A stretch of DNA of 64,000 bases from Cryptomeria japonica (GCF_030272615.1 NC_081413.1:551765136-551829135), one strand, 5' to 3'; shown: positions 46,373 to 58,570, counted from the stretch's first letter. A program made the numbers and translations. Notes: generated from the sequence alone by a model not told the origin.

Positions 46373-47658
46373 ATGAGTTATAGAGAGATTGCTAGAGAAC
46401 TTGTTGAAACTAGGGATGAGCTAGAAATCCTAAGACACAAATTCAAAGCTTCACAAGCAAGAAGGAAAGAACTGATTGACCAATTATTAGAGATCTCTGA
46501 CAATAGCTCTTCAGATGAGGTGAAAATTGATGCACTTGTTGAATAAGTGGAGAAACTAAATGGTGAGAAACTTAACTTGAGGAGAGAACTTGAAGCCCTT
46601 ACAGTCCGTATGAGTGAAGAACTTGAAGCTAGGAGGACAGGTGACGACTGGATCAAAGAGAAAGATCATGAGATCCTTAAGATCAAGTAGGAGAATGCAA
46701 CTTTGTATGAACACTGGCATGAGGAGAAAGAAGAGAAAGAAGAAATAAAAGAAGATCTTGAAATAGCAATGTCTCTTAGAGAGACTCTTATGAAGAAAAA
46801 TGAAGATCTTACTAAAGAGCTTACAAAAGCCAATGATAAGCTTGATAAATTCAACAACAGTTCTACTATGTTGGATGAACAGATCCAATCTCAAAGGATG
46901 AAAGGTGATACATCTGGGTTAGGATACAATACATCTGAGAAGGGTGAATCTTTTGGTATCAAGAGTGACATGCATGAAGGTAAAAATGCTCCTAAGGCTA
47001 AGAAGCCTACCAGTAAGAAAGCTTACAAACATGTTTGCTTTAACTGTCATAAACCAGGACATGCTGCTAATGTTTGTAGAAGCAAATATAATGCTAATAT
47101 TGGTTATAGACCTAATACTAGGTATGCGCCTAGAAGATTTGAAGGTTATTGTTATACATGCAACATGTATGGGCATAGATTAGTTGAATGCAGATATGGA
47201 GAAAACAATCCTACACCTCACATGAATCGAAGACCTATTGGTGATTGGAGAAGGAATATCATCAGAGGAGGAACACAAATTGGCAAAGACCCTATGTTAA
47301 CCAATCTAGTCCTTATGAGATGGAAAAGAGAGTCAATGTGACTTGGTCAATTTGCAACAACTTTGGACATGTGGCTATGAACTACAGAAGAAGAACATGA
47401 AGGGGCAATGCAGGACCTTGGAGAGCATCTAGAATGGCCTGCTATCATTGTCATAAACTAGGACACATTGCGAAGTTTTGCAGAACAAAGAAGAACCAAC
47501 TAGTGAATCATCCTGCAGATTAGAAAGGGAAGCAAAAGGTTGATGTTGAAGAAACCAGATCCAAGATAAATAGGATCTTGAAGAAGAAAAGTGAGGACAA
47601 GCCATCAGAAGAACCAAATACTTCACCTAGTGTGGAGAATCCCACACCGACAAACTGA
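46373..47658 (+). pseudogene. copia-type Gag with coiled coil and four zinc knuckles
   Basis: The start ATG at 46373 follows the PBS by 57 bases. An N-terminal coiled coil (SYREIARELVETRDELEILR) contains QARRKELIDQL, which matches QARRKELLQNQ in the element at 62465. Zinc knuckles: CFNCHKPGHAANVC (47036), CYTCNMYGHRLVEC (47152), a decayed third one with W and Y in place of two Cys (CNNFGHVAMNY, about 47352-47385), and CYHCHKLGHIAKFC (about 47440). A frameshift lies near 47300-47340. Lesions are TAA at 46544, TAG at 46688, TGA at 47398 and TAG at 47521. The tail is Lys/Glu/Pro-rich and ends at 47658. Confidence 0.88.
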
Positions 47659-48137
47659 GCTTCTCAACAAGCCTAGGGGGAGCATATCAGTAAATCCATT
47701 TTTGAACCCCTTGAAGAAAGAATGGTAAGTGAATTTTGCACTTTGAGTTAGAATATGAGAATTTTGATATTTCTATCAATCGATCAATCGGTTAGTATAC
47801 CTATCGGTAAAAGCATATATGTTAAGTGATAATTAGGGTTTTTCAACCTATTAGTAGTACAATTAATGTAGTTGGAAAAGTTAATAAAAATCAATTTCAC
47901 TAAGTCATTTGTACCCTATTCAATTTGAAGAGCATTTTGTGAGCACTTGTAGAGTGAAATAGAATATTCCCAGTAGATTGTGAATGGATATTGAACAACA
48001 GAGTGAGAAGTTGGATCGAATTTGAAGCAAAGAAAAGCAAATCGAGTGTGCAAGTGAGAGAGCAACTAGAAACCATAGAAGCACGAAGGAAACAAGGTAT
48101 TTGGTCGATATCCTCTCTTGAATCAAAGTTATTAGGA

Positions 48138-51100
48138 ATGGCATCATCATCTACACCAACAAAGAGTCTTTTTATCTTTGCTAAAGCCATTGAGTCAATG
48201 GGGCCGAATAAGATAGAATCGTATGATGCATTATCATAGGTACCCCAAGGAGTTTTGATTAAAGGTGATATGTCAAGTTACATAGAGTGCAAGATTGAAG
48301 ACTTAGGTTCATTAGAAATATATTCCCAGTTGAAATCTTTGTTCGATGAGAACAGGAAGATTAAACCCGAATACCTTAGGGTTTATGAGCAAGGTTTTCA
48401 CAATGTTGTTTATTTTCTTAAGGATTTTGAGGAAGAACATGTCAGGATTATTCTCAGTCACATCCATGGAGGGAGCATGTATTTAGATAGGTCACATATT
48501 ATCACTAAGGAGGCTATTCATGCTATGACCAGATTCTGTCAAACCGGTGAAGTTACTAAATTGAGGAAAACTTTGTAGAATACTGTCATCAAACTGACAA
48601 AGACCACTTGTGATTGTCATGCTATGTCTGTTAGTAACATTGAAGATGAAGTAGTCAAATATGCTACAATGGTTATTGGTTACAAAATATTTTATTCTAA
48701 CCGAATGAATAGTGTGTCATCGGTTTCCATTCATGTTGCCTACCAGATGATAAAGGAATATGCAGATTATGATATGTGTAAGGAAATGTGGAGTCAGTTG
48801 ATGTTGAATCTGGAATCTATCAAGAAGGACAACAATCATATTTTCAAGTTTGGACAACTTTTGATCGGTTTGTTTTTATATTTTCAGAATTTTATTCTAG
48901 GTATTGGTGATATACAATGGTCAAATGATACACCTGTTTTAGCCCAGATTAAGAATAATATAAAGGTTGTCAAGAACACATTCCCAGTTGCAATGAATAG
49001 GTATTTCAATGAATTCTAGAAGAAGATGAGTATGAGAATGAGGTTATCAGATGAAGTGGTCAAACACTTTGAGAATGACATATGTTTCACAATGACCATT
49101 GATTTCTGCCTAATGGAGGATGCAGAACGAAGAGAAGAAGAGATGGAGAAAATGGGCTATGAAGTCAGTTATGACTTATTGATCGGTTATGCCAACAACC
49201 TTCTGGAATCACCTAAGGATTCAAAGAAGAAAAGACTGAGTACTTATCAAGAAAGGATTGCACCAACAAAACCCAGTAGTGTGAAAGGGAAAAAGAAGAA
49301 AGACGAGCAAGCAACTTCTGTGTCAACCGGTACAAGAGTAACAAGGAGTGTTCAATCCAAGAAGGAACTGAAACCTAAGGTATATACAAAGAAGCCAACT
49401 GCCACTAGAAAGAGAGGCAAACATCTCATCTTTCAAGAAGAATCTGAGGAAACTGAGTCCGAGGATGAAAAGAAGAAGCTGAAGGCAATCGGTAAGAAAT
49501 GTAAATCAGTAGGTGAAATCCCTAAATTAAATATGCCTATTGATATTACATCTTTCAAGCCAATGAGCCATTTTTAGAGGACTCTGAAAACATTAAAAAG
49601 AAATAAATTTGATAATGTAAAGGAGTATTTTGATTCTTTTGATGAGATTCAAAAACAAGAAGTGGTACAAGAGGTAATCAATTACCTATGTCAATATAAC
49701 TGGTTACCACATGAAATTCAAAAGAATTTTTTTAATTCTTTGAATTTAATTTTGGAAAATAAATGGAAGATGATCATTGATCAAGATCAAGAGATTGTAG
49801 ATAGAATTTTTGTTCAATATTTTCCTAAATTGTCTCATGAAGAATTATTAGCAATGCTTGCTAAAAACAAAAGGATAATTTAATTCAAGGACAGGAGACT
49901 GAGACTATTGGAAGGAAAAATTCAGGAAGTAGAAGATGATACTCATCGAGCTGCTAAAGTTATTCAAGGAATGAATGAATAGTTGAAGAACTATCACAAC
50001 AAACCTAATCAGACTGAAACTGGAGCTCCACCAGAACTAGACACTGAAGAAATAGTTGTACTAGATGAAGTCTACACTGCCAAGGATAAGGATGACACTA
50101 TTTCACCACCTATCATATTCTTTGTGGATGAAACTAAAGATGTTCAGGATACTATTAATATAATTGGTACCAACAATGAACTAGTTAAGGAAAAAGAACA
50201 GGAACCGGATATGGTTAAGGAACAAAAAGAAGAGGAAGCATTGACTGCTGAACAAAGTATGGACATGCAACCACCACCAGTAAAGAAACATAATGTTGAA
50301 AGTCAATTGCCACCAGTCATTACACCAACACAGGAGGAACAAATAGAGACAGAGAAGAAGGTAGAAGAGAAAAAGGATGAAGAGAAGAAAACAAGGAAGA
50401 AGAAGAAAACCTTGATTGATGATGATGATGATGGGGACTCTGTGAGTATTAAAGGTCCTATAGATATGGATAATTTGAGTTCCTTTGAATTAATGGAGAT
50501 TGCTACTGCTATGCAATCCCAAGCACAAAAGAAGAGGTTGAAAGAGTAGAAACAAGAAGCAAAGACCATTCAAACTGTTGTTGACATTTTGTCAAGTCTC
50601 TTACCAGAGACTAATACAGATAATCTATCCACCCCTATTGCTAAGCTTGGACAATTAGTTGTTGATGCTAGTGAACAACTAAAATCATTTGAAGAGTCAG
50701 TTCATGCTTTAGCAAAAAAAGATTACAGGAAGAAAAGGGAAGAAAAATTGATTTCAGAAATTGACAAAGGCAAGGTTGCTTTAATAGTGAACAAAGATCT
50801 TTTGAAAACAGGAATAGAAACTGGAGGTAATATTTTGGCCACTATATCTAAAGTATCATTATTTTTTGCTGACTTAAAGAAAAAGAGAGAAGATACCAAG
50901 AAGGAACTTGAAAGGATAAGTGATGCTTACATACTGGTATAGGATTCCACCTTGAATTTTGGTAAATTTGTTGATGCCTTACAACACATATTAGAAGTTT
51001 ATGATTTTGAACAAGTGAAGCGGATAAGATCCTTGAAGGAGCTGAAGAATCAACTAATTCTGAAAGTTGAAATCTTACAGAGAACATACAACGATTCTAA

Positions 51101-51269
51101 AGCAATTTTAGCTACCCCAGAGATAAGCATTGTTGATGCTATGGAAGAATTTGCTGCACAGATTTTGACACATGTTGAAATCACTAAGACACTATTAGAA
51201 ACATGAGACAATGACCTTAAACAATTGAAGTTTCATTTTAGTGATATTTTCTTGAGAATTGCATTGTAA
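48138..51269 (+). pseudogene. 1,044-codon unknown ORF carried by the copia-type element
   Basis: Start chosen at an ATG in good context (AGGAATGGC; MASSSTPTKS). The whole region is one reading register to a final TAA at 51267. It is interrupted by nine nonsense codons: TAG at 48237, 48576, 49017, 49575, 49980, 50547 and 50940, TAA at 49881, and TGA at 51204. No frameshift is needed. Blocks include YEQGFHNVVYFLKDFEEEHV, ITKEAIHAMTRFCQTGEV, FKFGQLLIGLFLYFQNFILG, a basic region (49250-49480), an acidic/lysine-rich linker with DDDDDGD (about 50420), and C-terminal coiled-coil-like helices (50589-51200). No catalytic motif of a retroelement enzyme is present. It resembles the A/C/D family in layout and perhaps distantly in sequence. 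Function unknown. Confidence 0.72.
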
Positions 51270-51538
51270 AGACCTCCAAACTCTTATATCTATATATATG
51301 CAGTTTTTTATGACAAATTTTGATGTAATGTATGTATTTTTCTTTTCTATTTGGCATTGTTGTCAAAGAGGGAGTAGAATTAGTTTAAGAGTCAAAATTT
51401 TGTATGTACTATTAAGGGGGAGTAATGATCATTTTTGTAATGGCATGCAATTGCTAAGGGGGAGTGTGTGTCATGGAGTCAATTTTTGGTTTGCACACTT
51501 AGTTGACAAAGTTTTTCCTAAGTGTTTCCATCAATGCC

Positions 51539-51550
51539 AAAGGGGGAAAA
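51539..51550 (+). other. polypurine tract
   Basis: AAAGGGGGAAAA directly before the 3' LTR. Similar AAGGGGGAG tracts occur upstream near 47690, 51411 and 51456, and AAGAGGGAG near 51367. Confidence 0.85.
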
Positions 51551-52712
51551 TATTGGCTTGATGATGATTTTTGTATTTGATGAATTTATGTGCTGTCATT
51601 GATGGTAGACATATGTTCTAATTGTCATAGTCATCTTTGTATACTAGTTAAGGTAAACCAGTACCATTGAGTCATCGCATTGTTAATTGGTATCATATGT
51701 ATGAAGAAGTCTAACTGGTATAAAGATGTCTAAACTGGTAAATGTAGATAACCGGTATATGCAGTTAAGACAATCGGTTTTGATCAGTTCCAGAGTTACC
51801 AGTTTGAGATGTAACAGACAAAGTCAAGGAGGCGCGTGGAGACAATCCCCTAGTATGAATTCAAGTGAATCATTCTGTGACTTTGAAGCGGTCAACACTT
51901 AACCGATATTGGTGTTCTAACCGGTTTCCTAGTTTGTGGGATGAGTTATCACCAGTTGTGATGTGTTACCATCAACCGACAGTTTGGCGGTGATTTGTGT
52001 CATGTTAAGGAAGATTTTCTAGATTCATTGAACCTAGGAAGTTATGTCAAGGTTCAGGAGCCGACATGAAATCTAATATCTATAAAAAGATATTGTGGTG
52101 AGTTATTTCATATAGAAGATGCAAGTTATGTTATGAGTTGGAGCGAATGCGATTTGTTGAAGGTATTGTAGAGTATGTCGGTGATGCAGTAATGTATGTG
52201 CAAAAAAGGATCTAAACCAACAGAAGGTGATATTCTTAGATCATTCCCATTGTTGTTCTCTAACAACTACAATAGTAAAATCCCTTAACTAGGTAAGCTC
52301 TAACAAGATTAATTGTATAAATCCTCTAACAAGGTGATTCATTAACTTGAATCTAAATCCTCCATTGAGATTACCTTTAACCATGTATAGCTCCTAACAG
52401 GGCTTGAGATCTTTAAAAGGATCTTCTCCTAACAGAGCATTTGTAGACCTTAATCAGTTAGTTATCTATTTCTGCAGATAGTTAACTTGTGAGTTCCATC
52501 TCACCGTGGTTTTTCCCAGTTGGGCTTTCCACATATATATATTTGTGTTATGGTGAATGTTTTGATTGTGGTGAATGCTTTTATAACACTTTGGATTACA
52601 TGCAAAGTCATTGGTAAATTGGTTAAGTGTTTTTGCTAGTCTACAATTAAAGTGTTACTGTTTTTGCTTTCACTGATTTAGGCCCCCCTCTCAGTGCTTT
52701 ATAAGTTTATCA
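51551..52712 (+). repeat. 3' LTR (1,162 bp)
   Basis: Begins TATTGGCTTGATGATG (first G mutated to A) and ends AAGTTTATCA. It is collinear with 45156-46301. Its TATA region has decayed to ACATATATATATTT. Confidence 0.92.
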
Positions 52713-54230
52713 AGAGAACCATTTTTGTTGCCTAGATACTGTACAGATAGAATAATTTTGTTGAAGTATGCAAGGTAGATGGTGCACCTTCAAAATTTGT
52801 TGTCATCAAGACATAAGATGAGGGTTACAGTTAAAGACCTCCCTTTAAATTTATCATTATTTTCATGTCAAAAAATTCATGTGGCAAAGGTTGTTGAACA
52901 AGAACTCCAGGACCTACAGTTGAAGCCTTTTAATTATGCCAGGTAATTTTATGATCCATATAATAAATTAAAAGAATTAATGTCAAAAGTATATGAAGGA
53001 CATCAGCCTACCCTGGAGGATTTTTGGGCCAATCTTCAGGGTAGTGTTGGGGTAAGAGAGAAATATTACCATCGCCTCATTGCTCCACAAATAAGGGATT
53101 TTGGTATTGAGACTAACCTACCTAAAAAATTGCATGATGATAGTATTTTGCTAGATCCAATGTATAAGGAAACAAGAATAGATAAGAAGTTGCTCCCTCT
53201 AATCAGATGGTCACAACAGGAAGTGATGAACATTGATACAATTTCTCAATCAGTGATAGATAGAACTAGGAAGTGGTTAGGTCTAAGGATTAAACTAGCC
53301 GCCTCCAAGGCTAAACAAAAGAATATCCTGACTGAAAATCCTCAATCAAGAATACGTAAGGAGTATACAAGGAGAACTTGATCAGAGTCAAGGAAGAACA
53401 CCTCTACAGATCCAAAGGAGGAAGCTGAAACTCCTTTGACTACATAATAATTGAGGCAAAAATTAAATAAGGAATTGAAAGAGGTAGAATATCTAGCAAA
53501 ACAGGCAAGTTTAGGGATTACGGCGAGCCTAGGGGCCAAAACAAGCAGAAATTCATCCTATTAGGCCTTCCATTGAGGGTATTGCAGCAATGATAGAACA
53601 ACCTTCTCAAGAGGCTCAACCCTCTAGTGCCTCCACTCCTCCAACTACCACTACCACTCCAACTATCACTGCTACCACTACTACCACAACAACACCAGCC
53701 ACTACATCGACCATGTCTATTGTAGCGGTTGTTTCAACACCACCTCCACCCTTGGCTATAATAATTGTTACTCCATGTTATATTGCTTCACGGATGCCTG
53801 CGCCTACCATGATTCCTAAAAATGAGACAATAACAAGTCATAATATGGAGTCGGACTCAGACCAAGAGGAGGCTGAGCCAACACCAAAGAAGGTAGAACC
53901 TAAAAATAGAAAAAGAATGACTCCTTCTAGTACAGAGAAACGAAGGGAGCTTGTCATGCAAAAGGTAACAGAACTTCCATAGGTAACTTCTATGGATGTA
54001 GATAATCAGGGTCTACAAGAGAAACACTAGGATGAAGAAGAGGAAATGGAGCAAAGACAAGAGGAAGAACATGATGAAAGGTTGGTTCTTACTCCACAAG
54101 ATGTAGAGAACTTATTGAAAGATATCATAGGTGGAGCTAAAGAACAACAAAGTCAAGAGTCGACCAAGGATTTCAATGAGCAAGTGAGCAAGAAGTTAGA
54201 AGAATATCAACAACATCTTGATATTGATGG
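52713..54230 (+). pseudogene. unknown long ORF family, copy C, middle part
   Basis: Resumes the frame at REPFLLPRYCTDRIILLKYA, continuing RVSGFT from before the insertion. TAG and TAA follow near 52774 and 52948. YEGHQPTLEDFWANLQ parallels YVHVPKLENFWEDY of copy D, and LIRWSQQEV...RTRKWLGLR parallels FQWLEDEEK...RLHVWLNNV of copy D. A frameshift near 53450-53580 leads to a low-complexity Thr/Pro-rich linker (53640-53760), an acidic/basic segment and a helix-rich part that ends QQHLDID at the next insertion. Likely structural rather than enzymatic; function unknown. Confidence 0.7.
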
Positions 54231-55345
54231 TGTTTTTATTCTTGAAATCATTAAATTTATGCTAATTAGGAATTAAGAATGAATAACCAATTCTTAACTA
54301 ATTAACAGATTCAAAACACAAACCAATGAAATAGAATACTAATCAAGAGAATTGAACAACAAATCATATAAAAACTCCCTCAATAGTATTGCGGCTTCCA
54401 TTGTTCTTCTCCATATTGCTGATGTAGGTGGCTCTCAGATGTTGCACTGAGATTTCTTGCATAAGAGAGACAATAATTTTAAAGATTGTGATTCTAGATT
54501 GAATTGAGAAATGAGGTTGAATTTATAGATTTTCAACACAAAGGAGGTGAGAAATAGAACTCAAGTGCTTATTTATAGTCAACTAAGTTTGATTGATCAA
54601 TGAACTCAATAGATTGATTTGTTAACTCATTTAATTGGGGAGTCAACTAAATAGATTGAAGAGTGAACTCAATTGATTAGCTAGTTGACTGGGTTGATTG
54701 GGGAGATGACTAATCAGATGGATTAGAAGGCTGAATTGATTGATTAGTTAGAAAAAGATGATTTTGAGTGAAAATGGGTGATTGAAGAGTTAGCTGAGTT
54801 AACTAATTAACTAGTTAACTGATTTGGTCAATCAGTTTGATTTTCAACATATGTTGTAGGATTTTGAAGTTGAATTTGATTTTGATTTTCAATTTGGATT
54901 TGAATTTAGATTTTGGAATGCTGAGATGCACATGAAATTAATTAAAATTTGTTAAAACTCAAATTTAGTGAAAGATGAAATGTGATGAAATTAGAATTTG
55001 GGAGAATGTGAATTTGAGATAAATAAAATTAATTGGAATTAGAATTTGGGGATTTGGAAGAATAATTTAATTAATTTAAATTAAATCATTTAAAAATTAG
55101 AAATGAGATTTAACTAAATAATAAAGATTATTTAACTAAGAAATAAATCGCAATTAATTAAATAATTAATATTTGAAATAGGGTTAATTGATAAAAATGA
55201 TTTGAGAATAGACATAGAATAATTAGAAGTGTTGAAGGGTGATGATTAGAAGAAATGGTTAGTTTAATCAAATAATTAAAGAATTGCTTAATTAATTAGA
55301 TGAATAATAAATATATGATTAAAGAGCCATTTTTAGGTGTCTGCA
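54231..55345 (-). mobile_element. solo LTR, probably Ty3/gypsy type, inside copy C
   Basis: On the minus strand it begins TGCAGACACCTAAAAATGGC (55345) and ends AAAAACA (54231). It is flanked by GATGG and GATGA (54226-54230, 55346-55350), a 5-bp duplication with one mismatch. The host frame reads DID then DDAL across it. It aligns with the solo LTR at 60892-62128, for example AATTTATAGATTTT and the shared start. It is AT-rich with many TTAATTAAAT motifs. Confidence 0.8.
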
Positions 55346-56748
55346 GATGACGCTCTATAGGAGAACTTGGCTCAGCAAGTGCTCTCGTAGAAACAACAAC
55401 TTGTCGTACCAATGCTTGCTACCCAGGGAGAGACCCAAACTCCTCTGGATACACAGGTTGGAGAAGAAGAGCAACAACAGGAGGAAGAACCATCACAAGA
55501 AGCCGGAAGGGTGATGGCACAATTAACCATCAAAGGAGGGAGTACTAATGAGGGAACCCCACAATGGTTAACCTTCACTTTTGATAACAAACAGAAGGTG
55601 GTGTTGCTTAAACTCACATTGCAATAGGCCATTATGGAGGAGCCAAAGAAAATAAAGAGATCCAAGACAATTCATCATGTATCTAGAACTAGCTCCGGTG
55701 GAGTAATTGTTGATATCGTATGCCCTGTGGAGACAAAAGGAGAGGGCCCTTCAAAATACCAAGTATCATAGGTCAGGCTTGGAAAGAAAATGAAGTTGGG
55801 GGGATCGATACTTTAGAGTTTTCTTCCAGTGCAATAAGGAGTAGAATGGAGAAGGAGCATAACTCCCAACTACAAATAGAGGCACAATTAGATCAATATA
55901 AACAATTGCTTGTAGAAATGGGGAAGCCTTTGGATTCAAGGAAAGATGACACATTTCCATTCACATCATCGCTACTAGAAGGTGATGTAAGAACTTTAAT
56001 TGAAATAAGAAAAGTAGCTACTGCTACAAAGTTTTGGGCAAAAGAGAACGTTTCAAAGGTGAAACTCTTCCTACAACATACAACATGTATTTATGAAAAG
56101 ATCCTTAAAAGGGAGAAGGCAATAAGAGATTGTTCAGCAAATTGGGAAGTGAGGATCAGAGACTTCACTAAGCAGTGTAAAAATTTGAATAAAATATTGG
56201 GTTTGGGTGAAGAAGTGATTAAAAATGAAGATTTCTTAAGAGGAGATGAATTTGGTAGTCTATAATCTTGTATTTTTATAATATAATTTAAGATAGAAGT
56301 TCTTGAGTAGTGTAGGTCAAGGATATTGGAAGCACATAATCCTCTTTTGAAATCAATTGGTAAATGTGATAATTTTGTGAAGAAGTTGTTAGGGGCATAC
56401 GGTCATGATATTTTGAGAGATGGTCACCTAAAGGAAGGTGTAGTGCTAGATCAATGGGACCAGTATGCGGCTCATCATTTTACACTTGCAACAGAGTTTA
56501 ATACAGAGTTAATGGATAGATGCTTATTCTTGACTTCTCAGTGTATACATGTGGAAGGAGTAATTGATAAGTTGGTCAGCAGATGGGAGCAGACAAAGCA
56601 AATTTTGAAGAAGTCTAAGTTCCAGATTTTGTATGTTGTTGATCATCCTAAAGATACAATTGCATGTTTTATTAGTAACTATAGAGCTATAAAAAGAGTG
56701 AAGGATGAACACATAGTTTCCACACATGCAATTTTGATAACTTTTTGA
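55346..56748 (+). pseudogene. unknown long ORF family, copy C, C-terminal part
   Basis: The frame resumes at DDAL after the solo LTR, with TAG codons in contexts that suggest former CAG (CTA TAG GAG, TCG TAG AAA). A Gln/Glu-rich linker (EEEQQQEEEPSQEAGR) is followed by WLTFTFDNKQKVVLLKLTL. After a frameshift near 55700 comes a helix-rich region (RSRMEKEHNSQLQIEAQLD) to a TAA at 56263, and a further in-register piece (about 56320-56748) with DQWDQYAAHHFTLATEFNTE. The last part may lie beyond the original stop. Confidence 0.62.
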
Positions 56749-58570
56749 ATATATTTTTGGTTGCCACCAAAGCTGAGAGTTCAACCGACATGCAACATCA
56801 ATTTCAATTTTTGGGAAAATTTTACATGGCTGTAATGGCCAATTTTGGGAACACTTGTTTTGTAGTGATAGTTAATTGGTAGTTTCATTGGAGTTCAAGG
56901 AAGAGACTTGCATGTCAGCTACGACTCCTTGCTTTTGTAGCACTTAGTTTAGATAGCTTTAATTCCTAGAATTTAGGACATGAAACTCTATAAATTAGAG
57001 ATTTTGATTCATTGTAAGGGTCCACAAATTGATGATTTGAGGTCCAATTAGAGATTTCATTAGATATTTTTATGCCTATTTTTATGAGTTTAGAAGATTT
57101 TGTGATACTCTTTGAAGTTTAATACAAAAAGCATCTTGTTAATTGGTTAATCTACTTGTGTGTTCTATATGGTTATGTTCTTCGTAATCTGGTAACTTCT
57201 ATTATTTGAATCAATAACTAGTTCTTTTTGGATGCGTTTTTATTTTATGAATCATATTGCACATGTAAATGGTATATGAGGATTAAATTGATAAGGCAAT
57301 TATTGGTTTGGTGATATTCATTTCCATTGGTGTGTGAAGTTGTCTGACTTTATATACTTTCTGGAACTCGTCATCTAAATGTTGATTCAGTGATATTGAT
57401 TATATTGGGATTGCAAAATTCTAACTATGTGGATCATTCAGTTGTTATTGTATCATTTCATTGTTATTTCCTTGTTCCCTTGATCTATCTTTTGTTGTTT
57501 GTTTTGAGAGAATCTAAATCAGAAAATACAAAAAAAAAGTAGGTAATTCGAAGTTGTTTCAACTAGCAGGCCCCTTGATAGGTACAATCACATCAACCAT
57601 TGAGCTTCCCATTACCATCAAGACCTGACTATAGAGACCTTGGAGTAGTTAGTTTCCCAAAACTTACTACTTTTCAGGTTAGGTGGTGAGTGTTCATACA
57701 AACTACCTTAATTAAATAACTTAAATGAAAATAAATTAAATAGCTTAAATGAAATGGTTGGATAACAAATTTTGTTCTCTTCAAAATATAACAATATTGA
57801 CTCCTAGCCCCAGATAAGAGAACAAACTATTAACAATAGTTGGAAAAGCTGTAATTATTTCTGCAACCTTCCTCTGAATTTAAGAGGTACAACTCCATCT
57901 TATGATATAAATTTAAGTTTTTCTGGCTATTCTTTTAACTTGAAAGAAAGAAAGGAAAACTTTACAAATCAAAAAGGGGGAAAATAAAGATGAGATTAAC
58001 CATATATGATCTTCACAAAAAAGTACAAAGATCAATCTTCATGTAACTTGTACAAAAATCATCCACCAACATTCATACAAAGATTTCCACCAGTAAATGA
58101 TCACCACATAAAAGAGATCAGTAACAACAACATACATAATATCCACCTTGAATTCATAATAATGCAAGAAACTATTCTTTACAATAGTACAAAGTCTAAA
58201 TCAAGAGCAAATATTCCCACATTCAATGAGTCATTCAAATATAGATATTGATGATAGCATCAGATATAAATCAGAACTCTAACCAAATTAGCACAAAGTC
58301 TTCTTCAAACAAAATTCTATTAAACTTTTCTAAATTTGCAAAGTTATTGTCAACTGAAAGTTAGATAATTTCAAAGAAAAATCGGAACCCCTTCCAATGG
58401 TTCCTACCATCCTTAAATAGTTCAACCTTAAAATAATTGAAAATAACAGCTTATTGAAGACAACCGGTTAAAGAGAGTTTAAAACATAACTTCCAAATAA
58501 ATGGTCCACCAGGACCAATAGTTTTGAGCAAAAGACATGAAAAATAAACAACTAAGTAAGAAACAAGAAA
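56749..58570. other. AT-rich region between convergent copies C and D, no gene
   Basis: No supported frame. It presumably holds the 3' ends of both parental elements; a poly-A stretch lies at about 57527-57536. Neither an LTR pair nor target duplications could be recognised. Confidence 0.5.

Larger units (their letters stand above)
45156..52712 (+). mobile_element. complete copia-type element with Gag and an unrelated long ORF in place of Pol (7,557 bp)
   Basis: LTRs at 45156-46301 and 51551-52712, PBS at 46302, polypurine tract at 51539-51550, and an exact 5-bp duplication AGAGA (45151-45155 and 52713-52717) define the whole element. The interior encodes a zinc-knuckle Gag and then one frame of about 1,044 codons with no protease, integrase, RT or RNase H motif. 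It is therefore a non-autonomous element that could make its own Gag but needs Pol in trans. It sits inside copy C, whose frame resumes exactly after the duplication. The LTRs differ by many substitutions and 16 bp in length, so it is much older than the element at 9913. Confidence 0.93.

Noticed and set aside
53640..53760. Thr/Pro-rich stretch that resembles a cell-wall protein
   Set aside because: It is a low-complexity linker in the frame of copy C; no signal peptide or repeat of a wall protein.
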